A stretch of DNA of 44,050 nt, taken from assembly GCA_900540375.1 (NCBI GenBank), contig UQFS01000032.1, positions 1-44,050 on the forward strand. Direction: 5' to 3'. The notes beneath the pieces were generated by a model that was given only the letters and a program-made list of their open reading frames with translations, did not search any database and was not told where the DNA came from. Source of the stretch: an uncultured Prevotella sp. (GTDB taxonomy: Bacteria; Bacteroidota; Bacteroidia; Bacteroidales; Bacteroidaceae). The position numbers and the translations under genes are program-made. Within the stretch, counting starts at the first letter, position 1. Each line of letters begins with the position of its first letter. Positions 17,901-24,093 of this stretch are shown one piece after another.

Positions 17901-18088
17901 TCGTCGAAGTAGGTCTCTATCTCGTCCCAGCCCCATTTTTCTTTTTCTTTGGTGCAGCTGGTGAGAAACACAGCGCTGAGGACGACGATCAGGGCCAAGA
18001 GCCATAGTGGTGACCGCCCTGACAGGCATATGGGTGAAAGCCCCCGGTGGCGTAGGCGGCCGATATGTTGTGGCCTAGTGGTCATCAT
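14957..18088 (-). CDS. Propeller-membrane-helical signalling-like protein without recognisable kinase
   Basis: The protein has 1043 residues. A hydrophobic segment (28-44) ends in LTSC, so Cys45 could be lipid-modified. Residues about 60-625 carry repeats like those of hybrid-sensor propellers (YWIGHRNGGLAQYRF, LYAATSQGLFVLNDG, LYLGSDLGMLRF). A membrane helix follows at about 639-658, with a positive RLRRSYR flank inside. Residues 660-1043 are helical, rich in Arg, Gln and Glu, with coiled-coil character, and show no HisKA, HATPase, receiver or familiar helix-turn-helix motif. It has the sensor half of a hybrid regulator joined to an unknown output half. An AAGGAGAG ribosome-binding site precedes the ATG pair at 18085-18088. 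It lies 21 bases after the formyl-THF cyclo-ligase gene and is probably co-transcribed with it. Confidence 0.8.
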   Translation of the reverse strand: MMTTRPQHIGRLRHRGLSPICLSGRSPLWLLALIVVLSAVFLTSCTKEKEKWGWDEIETYFDEPLASLSAEGDSVHWIGGEYGDLWRMTAQGRKHYKLGSDRIYCVVRHDSTYWIGHRNGGLAQYRFDGNAFSPVTHYPIAIKGLHYSVYDIQWKDGRLYAATSQGLFVLNDGHHQLGKVYPRDHSNGVSFATPLIADLDARQLALATDSGLALVDTYTGKAQVIHAGSKVTWVERQGDRLCYLAGDQYYEREANGNEKTYSLPDVATSFFRTGKTYCFISRTHAILTDDLRHFSHLQLRRPVPTKSSHVVAQPGNDDFVWLVTDHAVWQLPRHLSSSAPYPIVAACQDEGRLCFVDDHGNVFTLPNGSKQAEKIFDFIHTNAIIDCVADNGTLYYINNKQQVFRLSLGNHLWGNYLSHVPHEIFSTKKKVTAMGLLPAKTPILYIGVQDGLVKLPLDGSQAHSVASFRDKYVTSFYTAPDNQRMMIATLNDGLWTDRGDGPQPIFTDQNSNPRLTAIINSYPPATLLATNDGIYLQGGPDTIRVEGTAALLPVNDSVVYALLERGIMKLTVKGQRLHDEGTYFRDIKFHPQAALVSNGRLYLGSDLGMLRFKAGNERQAEWIAMETSMITRRSLLEGTAIVLGTLLLIYLFLLRLRRSYRQELRARQRDLIRRLEAVKKYRDILSNGEAHELKDIEAEINQFGTRNRHSWKVSNQRFAAVSERIMRLNSQAALYFVRLVLQQIDDIKQTELFDAHKLIGDSQQALTEGRPEQLGEQASRNASWLRQINAIHQELNKDQDLLTGTLPVEGISDDLPSLIDSYRKGLAIKTTHDMAPTLNTIRRRMEALMSKDVQNRLQRFVEQRLKDIAALEQQDRVTDTLTHQWEDMLPTMENTERIAVLRRLQHLDDRYYELKALQQLRHLIARYAGEERHGDDTHDTIHAIKSQTDRFYDALFRTDPRLMSEILQWSNGENQPARVLALLLADPKVKRLLLPGMLNVASNLNPVISRLVKGKLVPVEEEIRQYAERHPSSIADYILWLAE

Positions 18089-18109
18089 CCTTGCTCTCCT
18101 TTCATAAAG

Positions 18110-18670
18110 TCAGAGTGTTTTGTTGCTGATTATTTCGTCCATCACCCGGTCGTTGTCGTCGACGGGTACCTGCTCCACGCGCTGGAAGTCAAAGCATATG
18201 CCGATCTTGTAAGCCCGTGGTACTTGCACCAGGAAGCGGTCGTAGTATCCGCGTCCGCGTCCGAGGCGGTGTCCCTTGCTGTCGAAGCTCATGCCCGGAA
18301 CGATGATCAGCTCGATGCTGTCGAGGTCGCGGTAAGGCTTGCCTACGGGTTCGAGCAGGTCGTAGATGCCTTCGGCGAGGTCGTCAGGTCCCGTATATTG
18401 CCGTGGTTCGATGTGTCCTTTGTCGACGCATTTCGGCAGGATGACGGTCTTGCCCTCCTTGAGCAGTGTGTCGACGAGATGTCGTGTGTCCACCTCGTCG
18501 GGCAGTGCATAGTAGAGCATCACCACGCGGGCAGCCTGCAGGCGTGGGTGGCTGAGCAGCTCCTGCTCGATCTCTTTCGACCAAGCCTCACGTTGTTCAG
18601 CGGAGTATTGTTGTTTCCGTTGCCGGATGGCTTGTCGGAGTTGTTGCTTGGGTAAGGAAAGGTTGTTCAT
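18110..18670 (-). CDS. 5-formyltetrahydrofolate cyclo-ligase
   Basis: The protein has 186 residues, normal for the family. It converts 5-formyl-THF to 5,10-methenyl-THF with ATP. Visible marks are the basic N-terminal LRQAIRQRKQQ helix, the ALPDEVDT substrate loop, LIIVPGMSFDSKGHRLGRGRG (split around residue 135) and the GRGRGYYDRFL nucleotide/substrate motif. It is soluble and cytosolic. A TACCTTTG -7 box lies 27 bases before the ATG. The membrane protein gene downstream is only 21 bases away, an association with no obvious metabolic reason. Confidence 0.93.
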   Translation of the reverse strand: MNNLSLPKQQLRQAIRQRKQQYSAEQREAWSKEIEQELLSHPRLQAARVVMLYYALPDEVDTRHLVDTLLKEGKTVILPKCVDKGHIEPRQYTGPDDLAEGIYDLLEPVGKPYRDLDSIELIIVPGMSFDSKGHRLGRGRGYYDRFLVQVPRAYKIGICFDFQRVEQVPVDDNDRVMDEIISNKTL

Positions 18671-18696
18671 ATATTAAAAGATGATATGCGTTAAAG

Positions 18697-18704
18697 CAAA
18701 GGTA
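18697..18704 (-). promoter_or_regulatory. -7 box of the formyl-THF cyclo-ligase gene
   Basis: The complement of 18697-18704 reads TACCTTTG, followed by C, matching TAnnTTTG. No convincing -33 box is seen 20 bases upstream. Confidence 0.45.
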
Positions 18705-18749
18705 GCAATAATTTTCTGATGGTACTCACGAAACTATGATTTTAACACA

Positions 18750-20045
18750 TTAACCTTCTATTTCCTTTACGGCATAGAGCGGATAGTTCTTTAGCCAGTT
18801 CTGATCTTTATATGGAGCCATGCTGATCCTTACAGCATGCAGACTGGTGTGCTTCTCCATAAACGCTTTCAGCGATTTAGCTTTCAGGTTCTCTTCTGCC
18901 TTCACTTCGATAGGGATGATTCTTCCGTGGTACTGTGCGATGAAGTCTACTTCCAGCCTGGAGTCGTCCCTGCTATAGTAGTATATGGCCATACCTTCCA
19001 TTGTCTTAAGTTGGCATAGTACATAATTTTCCGTAAATGCGCCTTTGCTCTCTGTCATAGCATTGTTTGACATCAGCATTTGTGCGGGATCCATCTCACT
19101 GATAGCTCCTAACAATCCAACGTCGAGCATAAAGATCTTGAAGGCATTGAGATCTTCATAAAATTTCAGAGGCATACCCACTTCTCTGACGCGTGGCACC
19201 TTATAGATGAGTCCTGCGTCTGTCAACCACTGTATGGCGGTCTCGAAATCCTTGGCGCGTGCGCCTTTTCTGACTGCGCCATAGACGAACTTCTTGTTCT
19301 CTTTGGTCAGTTGCGAGGGTATGGACTGCCACACCATACTGATGCGTGTGGCTTCGTCGGCAGAAACGTGCTTCGACATGTCGCTGCGATACACAAATAA
19401 GATATTGTCTTGTACACGTCGCACCTGGTTGGCATCATTGGTCTGCAAAAACGTGCTGACTGCCTCAGGCATGCCTCCTACAAAGTAATATTCACGTAGT
19501 AGCTTTGTCAGTTTGTCGTGGAGCAATGAGGTTGTCGTCCAGTCCTGAGCCTTGAGAATCTCCAAGAGCTTGTCCTCACCTTTGGCTAAGAGAAACTCTT
19601 CGAAAGTCATCGGATATAGGCGGATGATATCTACTTTGCCCACCGGAGCCGATTCTCCGCGATGCATGGCGACGCCGAGCAGCGATCCCGCTACGGCAAC
19701 ATGATACTCCGGTGCGTCCTCACAGAAATATTTCAGGGAAGACAATCCCTTCGGCAATTCTTGTATCTCATCGAGGATGATCAGCGTTTTGCCGGGGAGA
19801 ATGGGCTGACCTGTCAGAGCGCCAATAACGAGTAGTACGCGCTTCATGTCGTAGTCTTCGGAAAACAAGTTGACCACTTCGGGATTGTTGTCACAATTGA
19901 TGTAGGCAACATGCTCGTATTCCCTTTTGCCAAACTCCTTGAGGATGTATGTCTTACCCACTTGACGGGCACCGGCGAGGATGAGCGGCTTGCGCAACGG
20001 GCTTTCCTTCCACGTTTTCAGTTGTGAGATAATGCTGCGTTCCAT
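18750..20045 (-). CDS. AAA+ ATPase with C-terminal DUF4143
   Basis: The protein has 431 residues from the ATG at 20045. A longer frame reaches 20123, but those 26 codons are promoter and repeat sequence and give a poor N-terminus. Walker A is GARQVGKT at 25-32, and Walker B with sensor-like residues is TLIILDEIQELP near 90-101. The C-terminal DUF4143 part includes LEVDFIAQYHGRIIPIEVKAEE, which resembles the D-(E/x)xK core of PD-(D/E)XK nucleases. The family is widespread in Bacteroidota and its function is not established. A broken paralogue lies about 0.7 kb upstream in the same direction, and both genes are preceded by 33-base-period repeats that overlap their promoters. Confidence 0.9.
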   Translation of the reverse strand: MERSIISQLKTWKESPLRKPLILAGARQVGKTYILKEFGKREYEHVAYINCDNNPEVVNLFSEDYDMKRVLLVIGALTGQPILPGKTLIILDEIQELPKGLSSLKYFCEDAPEYHVAVAGSLLGVAMHRGESAPVGKVDIIRLYPMTFEEFLLAKGEDKLLEILKAQDWTTTSLLHDKLTKLLREYYFVGGMPEAVSTFLQTNDANQVRRVQDNILFVYRSDMSKHVSADEATRISMVWQSIPSQLTKENKKFVYGAVRKGARAKDFETAIQWLTDAGLIYKVPRVREVGMPLKFYEDLNAFKIFMLDVGLLGAISEMDPAQMLMSNNAMTESKGAFTENYVLCQLKTMEGMAIYYYSRDDSRLEVDFIAQYHGRIIPIEVKAEENLKAKSLKAFMEKHTSLHAVRISMAPYKDQNWLKNYPLYAVKEIEG

Positions 20046-20080
20046 TTGTATCCTAAGTATGAATTCTTTAATATCTATGG

Positions 20081-20088
20081 CAAAAATA
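20081..20088 (-). promoter_or_regulatory. -7 box of the intact DUF4143 ATPase gene
   Basis: The complement of 20081-20088 reads TATTTTTG, followed by CC, a perfect TAnnTTTG box 36 bases before the ATG at 20045. The promoter-proximal repeat copy (TACATGAA at 20096-20103) lies just upstream, where the -33/-7 spacer would be. A TTG-type -33 box is not evident. Confidence 0.55.
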
Positions 20089-20091
20089 CAA

Positions 20092-20205
20092 AATTTACAT
20101 GAATAATCACTCTCCTTCCTCACTTTTTTACACGAATATTTGCCAATTCTCTACACTTTTCTACACGAAGGCATAGGCGCAGGCTGCATTTTCTACACGA
20201 AAGAG
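20092..20205 (-). repeat. Four-copy direct-repeat array, 33-base period, upstream of the DUF4143 ATPase
   Basis: The core T-rich + TACACGAA occurs at 20129-20136, 20162-20169 and 20194-20201, with a variant TACATGAA at 20096-20103. Start-to-start distances are 33, 33 and 32 bases, about three helical turns, so all copies face the same side of DNA. The spacers are partly conserved (a CAATTCT segment is shared with the array of the paralogue). The geometry suggests an operator array or iteron-like protein-binding region. The rest of the 676-base gap (20206-20721) holds the intergenic element with the long palindrome and no gene. Confidence 0.75.
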
Positions 20206-20339
20206 AGGGTAAATTTGTACTGCCCCTTCTTTTGTAGTGTGCTACCCCCTCTTCTGTAGACAACTCGCCCCTCTTCATTAGCCAACTGATTGCATACGCT
20301 TAGGCGTGTCACGGAAGAAGGATTCTCCATCTTCTGGTG

Positions 20340-20640
20340 TTTTCTAAGTTGTTGGGAAAACTGACAAAAAACGGCTCTTTTTTTGGCGATCTTCTGCACG
20401 AGAGGCCACTTTGCTCTCAATTTTGCGAAAAATTGGCTGTTTTCTGTATTTTGTTGATAATAAGAATGTTATGTAGATTTGATCCTTTTGAGAAGAGAAA
20501 AGATCAAGGGTCTTACGACAAAAGTGCCTTTCTGAGCAGAAATTCTCTAGAGAATTTCTGCTCAGAAAGGCACTTTGATAAGGTCAAACAACCGAGATGA
20601 TCGGGTCAAACGACCTTTCTGACCAAGTAAAATCACTGAT
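20340..20640. repeat. Intergenic element, copy A
   Basis: This non-coding stretch aligns along most of its length with 43590-43910. Shared landmarks in the same order are CTGAYAAAAAA, an AATTTTG-SS-AAAAA segment (near 20420 and 43673), GAATGTTAT (near 20465 and 43715), a long inverted repeat starting CCTTT, and AACCGAGATGA (near 20590 and 43863). It carries the 56-base palindrome. I see no open reading frame, so a structured RNA, a non-autonomous mobile element or a protein-binding region are all possible. Confidence 0.55.
20521..20576. repeat. Perfect 56-base palindrome
   Basis: Bases 20521-20576 equal their own reverse complement with no mismatch and no loop (arms of 28 bases, centre CTCT/AGAG). 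It would form a cruciform or a very stable hairpin. It is not followed by a U-tract on either strand, so it is not a classical terminator for the flanking DUF4143 genes. Confidence 0.95.
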
Positions 20641-20721
20641 TTGATGATGAGAAACCACTGTTTCCTCTCTTTTCTCCTTGCTTTTTGATGAAAAGGCTCC
20701 TCTTTCTGTTACGGCTCTTCT

Positions 20722-21309
20722 CTAGATTGCAAGTTTCAGAGAGAGGTGTTTTGTGAAATGTTTTGATTGCTTCCAAGAGGTTTGGACGGGTATAGAGTCG
20801 GTCTCTGCATTGCCTCCTATGCGCTCAAATGGATATAGATTGTTTTGATGTGTGGGCAGCCTCATGGTGGTGTTGCGATACATCTTGATCATATCCACTT
20901 TTCCAACGGGAAAAGAACTGCCGGCATGCAATGATATGCCGAGCAGCGAGCCGGCAACGGCCACATGGTATTGCGGTGCGTTCTCGCAGAAATACTTCAG
21001 ACTGTTGAGCGCTTTGGGGCATTTCTGTATCTCGTCGATGATGATGAGCGTCTTTCCAGGCCTGATGTCAACCCCGGTTAAGGCAGAGAGGTGCAATAGG
21101 ATTCGGTGCATGTCGTAGTCTTGGGCAAAGATGTTGGTTACCTCTTCATTGCCGTCGCAGTTGATGTACGCCACGTTTTCATAGGCTTCTCATCCAAACT
21201 CCTTCAGGCTGTAGGTCTTGCCTACCTGTCGTGCACCGTTGACAATCAGGGGCTTACGGTCAGCCTTTTCCTTCCATGCTTGCAGTTGCTGTGTGATATT
21301 ACGCTTCAT
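20722..21309 (-). pseudogene. Broken AAA+/DUF4143 ATPase, paralogue of the gene at 18750
   Basis: The reading frame starts at the ATG at 21309 with a good N-terminus (MKRNITQQLQAW, then Walker A GARQVGKT) but meets an in-frame TGA at 21190-21192 (codon 40), exactly where the intact paralogue has KREYE. The same frame then continues in close similarity through Walker B (TLIIIDEIQKCP) and SLLGISLHAG to KVDMIKMYR, ending near 20875. Beyond that the frame has about 50 unrelated residues and stops. The rest of the ATPase and all of DUF4143 are missing. The gene is therefore dead by one nonsense mutation and a 3-prime deletion, although its promoter and repeat array look intact. Confidence 0.9.
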
Positions 21310-21339
21310 GTCATCAAAGAGTTTCAGTTAATACATAAG

Positions 21340-21371
21340 CAAAATTACATTTTTTCAACCATATCTCCAAG
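21340..21371 (-). promoter_or_regulatory. Promoter of the broken DUF4143 ATPase gene
   Basis: On the minus strand, CTTG (complement of 21368-21371) is followed after exactly 20 bases by TAATTTTG (complement of 21340-21347). The proximal CAACCATA repeat core (21356-21363) with its T-run lies wholly inside the spacer between the two boxes, the position of a repressor operator. Confidence 0.65.
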
Positions 21372-21430
21372 CAATTCTTACATTTTTTCAACCATATTTC
21401 CTGGCTCTTACTGCACTTTTTCAACCATAA
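21348..21430 (-). repeat. Three-copy direct-repeat array, 33-base period, upstream of the broken DUF4143 ATPase
   Basis: The core TTTTT-CAACCATA occurs three times, with CAACCATA at 21356-21363, 21389-21396 and 21422-21429. The spacing is exactly 33 and 33 bases. The first two T-runs are preceded by ACA, and spacers share the CAATTCT segment with the array at 20092-20205. The period is the same as in that array but the core differs (CAACCATA instead of TACACGAA). Confidence 0.8.
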
Positions 21431-21497
21431 CAGCAGGCAAGTAAGCTGATCCCAAAATCTTCCGTTGTCAGTGTACTATTCATTAGGTCTATAAACG

Positions 21498-21530
21498 TAG
21501 AAAGCCTGCTCCGGAGGGAGCAGGCTTCTA
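21498..21530 (-). terminator. Hairpin after rpmA
   Basis: An 11-base perfect stem (21502-21512 with 21517-21527, loop GGAG) is extended by three further pairs across one bulged A. It lies 34 bases after the rpmA stop. A U-tract is only weakly present on the minus strand, so termination or 3-prime-end protection are both possible. Confidence 0.65.
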
Positions 21531-21563
21531 TGTTTGTTTGGAATAAGTCTTTTTTGTTAATGT

Positions 21564-21854
21564 TTATGCTTCAGCCTTTTTTGTTTTAGCTGCGTAAGCT
21601 TCGGGTGAGAGCACAGACACGGTGCTCTTGTCGCGGGCACCTTTGTGGAAATACACCACACCGTCTTTGAGGGCATAGAGCGTATCGTCCTTGCCCTGAG
21701 CTACATTCTCACCTGGGAAGTGCTTGTTGCCACGCTGGCGAACGATGATGTTGCCGGCGATGATGCTCTGTCCACCCCAAATCTTAACGCCTAAACGCTT
21801 TGAAGCTGATTCACGTCCGTTCTTGGAACTACCTACACCTTTCTTGTGTGCCAT
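21564..21854 (-). CDS. rpmA: 50S ribosomal protein L27
   Basis: The protein has 96 residues. It opens with MAHKKGVGSSKNGRESASKR and continues with LGVKIWGGQSIIAGNIIVRQRG, both diagnostic for L27, whose N-terminus reaches the peptidyl-transferase centre. There is no N-terminal extension of the kind cleaved in Firmicutes. The tail AKTKKAEA is a small lineage-specific addition. An AGGAGG ribosome-binding site precedes the ATG. It follows rplU by 19 bases, the usual L21-L27 operon. Confidence 0.99.
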   Translation of the reverse strand: MAHKKGVGSSKNGRESASKRLGVKIWGGQSIIAGNIIVRQRGNKHFPGENVAQGKDDTLYALKDGVVYFHKGARDKSTVSVLSPEAYAAKTKKAEA

Positions 21855-21873
21855 AATGAATACCTCCTGCTTG

Positions 21874-22191
21874 TTAAGCGATTACTTGTTTAATTGATAC
21901 CTCGGTGAACTGAGCGCGGTGGCCGTTCTTGCGACGGCAGTCCTTGCGGCGCTTCATCTTGAACACGATGACCTTGTCACCCTTGACAAGCGGGTTCACC
22001 ACTTCTACTACTACTTTTGCGCCCTCTACGGTGGGGGCACCGACAGTCACTGCACCGTCCTTGTCGACGAGCAGCACCTTGTCAAACTCAACAGTCTTGC
22101 CTTCCTCGGCGTCCTTGATGTGATGGACGAAAAGCTTCTTGCCCTCTTCGGCTTTGAACTGCTGACCGTTAATGTCTACGATTGCGTACAT
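21874..22191 (-). CDS. rplU: 50S ribosomal protein L21
   Basis: The protein has 105 residues. It begins MYAIVDINGQQFKAEEGKK and ends with the basic KMKRRKDCRRKNGHRAQFTEV segment that binds 23S rRNA, both typical of L21. It is the first gene of the rplU-rpmA pair and is divergent from panC. A TAACTTTG -7 box lies about 90 bases before the ATG. Confidence 0.99.
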   Translation of the reverse strand: MYAIVDINGQQFKAEEGKKLFVHHIKDAEEGKTVEFDKVLLVDKDGAVTVGAPTVEGAKVVVEVVNPLVKGDKVIVFKMKRRKDCRRKNGHRAQFTEVSIKQVIA

Positions 22192-22279
22192 TGAATTGAT
22201 TAATTAAACGGGTTTTTCCGCAAGGCGGGCGCAGCATCAGCACCTCTTGAACTGAGCCTCCACGGACTAAATAACCTTG

Positions 22280-22307
22280 CAAAGTTACGAAAAAACCGGC
22301 ACACAAG
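22280..22307 (-). promoter_or_regulatory. Promoter of rplU-rpmA
   Basis: On the minus strand, CTTG (complement of 22304-22307) precedes TAACTTTG (complement of 22280-22287), with a 16-base spacer that is shorter than at most promoters here. The leader to rplU would be about 85 bases. No L21-leader structure was recognised in it. Confidence 0.5.
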
Positions 22308-22389
22308 GCTTATCGTAGATAAGTGGCGTTTATCTTTTATAGCTATTTAACGTTTGCGGTACCTCGCAATGAAAATAAAGCGGTGATTT

Positions 22390-22421
22390 CTTGCCAGTTA
22401 CGCAAAAAAGTTGTTACTTTG
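22390..22421 (+). promoter_or_regulatory. Promoter of panC-panD
   Basis: CTTG (22390-22393) and TTACTTTG (22414-22421; one base off TAnnTTTG, followed by C) are spaced by 20 bases. It implies a short leader of about 17 bases to the ATG at 22444 and argues against a TTG start at 22411, which would lie inside the promoter. Confidence 0.6.
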
Positions 22422-22443
22422 CACTCTGTTAGAACAACAGACA

Positions 22444-23313
22444 ATGAAAGTATTCAAAAAGATTGTAGATCTTCAGAACGAGCTCTTCCTTGTGCGCAAG
22501 GAAGGAAAGGAAATCGGTCTCGTTCCTACCATGGGTGCATTACACGAGGGGCACGCCTCTCTCATCAAGCGTAGCGTGAAGGAAAACGGCGCTACCGTGG
22601 TGTCTGTCTTCCTCAATCCCACACAGTTCAACGACAAGGGCGATCTCGATCGCTATCCCCGTACACTCGAAGCCGACTGCAGGCTCTGCGAGGCCTGCGG
22701 GGCGCAGTATGTCTTCGCTCCTTCGGTGGAGGAGATGTATCCCACTCCCGATACCCGCCACTTTGAATTCCCGCCACAGTCAACAGTCATGGAGGGCGCC
22801 AAACGACCGGGTCATTTCAATGGTGTCTGCCAGGTGGTGAGCCGACTCTTCTATATCGTCAAGCCCAACCGTGCCTACTTCGGTGAGAAGGACTGGCAGC
22901 AGATCGCTGTGGTGAAGCGCTTGGTCAACTATATCGGATATGACAGGCTCGTACACATCGTAGAGTGCCCGATCGTACGTGACGAGGACGGACTGGCCAA
23001 GAGTTCGCGCAACACGCTGCTCACGCCGGAAGAGCGCGCCATCGCACCAAACATCTACAAGGCACTGAAAGCCAGCGTCGACTATGCCAAGGATCACACC
23101 GTCGCGGAGACTCACGACAAGGTGGTGGCTGACATCAACGCCATCGACGGCCTCGACGTGGAGTATTTCGAGATTGTGGACGGCAACACGCTGCTCGACG
23201 TCAACAACTGGGACGACAGCGGCTACGTGGTGGGCTGCATCACTGTCTACTGCGGACACACGCCGATCCGCTTGATCGACCACGTCAAATACAAGGATCC
23301 CGAGACGAAATAA
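22444..23313 (+). CDS. panC: Pantothenate synthetase
   Basis: The protein has 289 residues from the ATG at 22444; a longer frame back to 22411 overlaps the promoter. It joins pantoate and beta-alanine using ATP. Seen motifs: PTMGALHEGHASLI with the HxGH nucleotide motif near residue 35, FLNPTQF, RPGHFNGVCQVV, FGEKDWQQ and LAKSSRNTLL. All are as expected for an active cytosolic dimer. It is followed after 47 bases by panD, so the enzyme that makes beta-alanine and the one that uses it are co-expressed. Confidence 0.98.
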   Translation: MKVFKKIVDLQNELFLVRKEGKEIGLVPTMGALHEGHASLIKRSVKENGATVVSVFLNPTQFNDKGDLDRYPRTLEADCRLCEACGAQYVFAPSVEEMYPTPDTRHFEFPPQSTVMEGAKRPGHFNGVCQVVSRLFYIVKPNRAYFGEKDWQQIAVVKRLVNYIGYDRLVHIVECPIVRDEDGLAKSSRNTLLTPEERAIAPNIYKALKASVDYAKDHTVAETHDKVVADINAIDGLDVEYFEIVDGNTLLDVNNWDDSGYVVGCITVYCGHTPIRLIDHVKYKDPETK

Positions 23314-23360
23314 TAGCGACTCTCATATATTAATCAGCAAACAGCTCAATATCAACCCCC

Positions 23361-23705
23361 ATGCAGATAGAAGTATTAAAAAGCAAGTTGCACTGTGTGA
23401 CCGTCACTGATGCCAACCTCCAGTATATGGGCAGCATCACCATTGACGAGGATCTCATGGACGCCGCCAATCTCATTGCCGGCGAGAAGGTGCAGATCGT
23501 CGACAACAACAATGGCGAGCGCTTCGAGACCTATATTATAAAAGGAGAGCGCGGATCGGGTTGCATCTGTCTCAATGGTGCTGCGGCGCGCAAGGTGCAG
23601 GTGGGTGACACGGTGATCATCATCGCCTATGCCATCATGGACTTTGAGGAGGCCAAGCACTATCAGCCAGTCGTGGTGTTCCCGAAGGAAGGAAATAAAC
23701 TGTAG
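23361..23705 (+). CDS. panD: Aspartate 1-decarboxylase
   Basis: The protein has 114 residues. It makes beta-alanine from aspartate with a pyruvoyl cofactor created by self-cleavage. The cleavage site is Gly24-Ser25 in YMGSITID. LKSKLHCVTVTDANLQY at the start, NGERFETYIIKGERGSG with NGAAARK, and IIIAYAIMD are standard for the family. It is co-directional with panC and the only other gene of that short operon. Confidence 0.97.
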   Translation: MQIEVLKSKLHCVTVTDANLQYMGSITIDEDLMDAANLIAGEKVQIVDNNNGERFETYIIKGERGSGCICLNGAAARKVQVGDTVIIIAYAIMDFEEAKHYQPVVVFPKEGNKL

Positions 23706-23743
23706 AATCAATGGGCTCACCCTCTAACCCATCAGCAGCCTCA

Positions 23744-23764
23744 CCCCTCCCCAAGAGGGAGGGG
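23744..23764 (+). terminator. Hairpin after panD
   Basis: An 8-base stem (23744-23751 with 23757-23764, loop CAAGA) lies about 40 bases after the panD stop and is preceded by AGCCTCACCCC, a lead-in also present before the larger hairpin at 39418. There is no U-tract. The remainder of this 388-base gap contains another GGGCGA/TCGCCC inverted pair near 23927 and a 14-base tandem duplication (23951-23978), but no gene. Confidence 0.45.
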
Positions 23765-23950
23765 AGTGATTACTTCAAGCAATTGCATAAGGGCGCAACG
23801 GATATTTCTTGTGAGTTGATTATTTTGCGATAGTTATCATCATCCGTGTTGGCGCTTCATTATCACTGTTACCAATATCTGTATAGTAATCATCCCCTTG
23901 TTCAGTTTCTGCGGTATTGATGTAGGGGCGATCCCTCCGTGGTCGCCCTC

Positions 23951-23978
23951 ACCTGCATAGAAAGACCTGCATAGAAAG
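23951..23978. repeat. Tandem 14-base duplication
   Basis: ACCTGCATAGAAAG occurs twice head to tail (23951-23964 and 23965-23978). It lies upstream of the Rpn-like gene promoter. It is probably replication slippage. Confidence 0.8.
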
Positions 23979-24008
23979 TTCGTTGTCTTCAAAAAACGGC
24001 ATGAAATA

Positions 24009-24040
24009 TTTGCAAATATCAAGAACAATACATATATTTG
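24009..24040 (+). promoter_or_regulatory. Promoter of the Rpn-like gene
   Basis: TTTG (24009-24012), 20 bases, then TATATTTG (24033-24040) followed by C: a perfect match to the -33/-7 pattern and spacing. The leader to the ATG at 24094 would be about 48 bases. Confidence 0.7.
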
Positions 24041-24093
24041 CAAAAGCAACGTCTAATTTTGTGTAACGATGACCAAATAACAGCATACGGGAA

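Noticed and set aside
20521..20576. CRISPR or attachment-site reading of the palindrome and nearby repeats
   Set aside because: There are no regularly spaced identical repeats with unique spacers, no cas genes and no integrase; the 33-base repeats have conserved, not unique, spacers.
18750..21309. Toxin-antitoxin pair made by the two DUF4143 genes
   Set aside because: They are same-family paralogues in tandem, one dead; nothing resembles an antitoxin.
22192..22443. Structured leader (L21-type autoregulation) upstream of rplU
   Set aside because: No stable conserved stem could be identified by eye.
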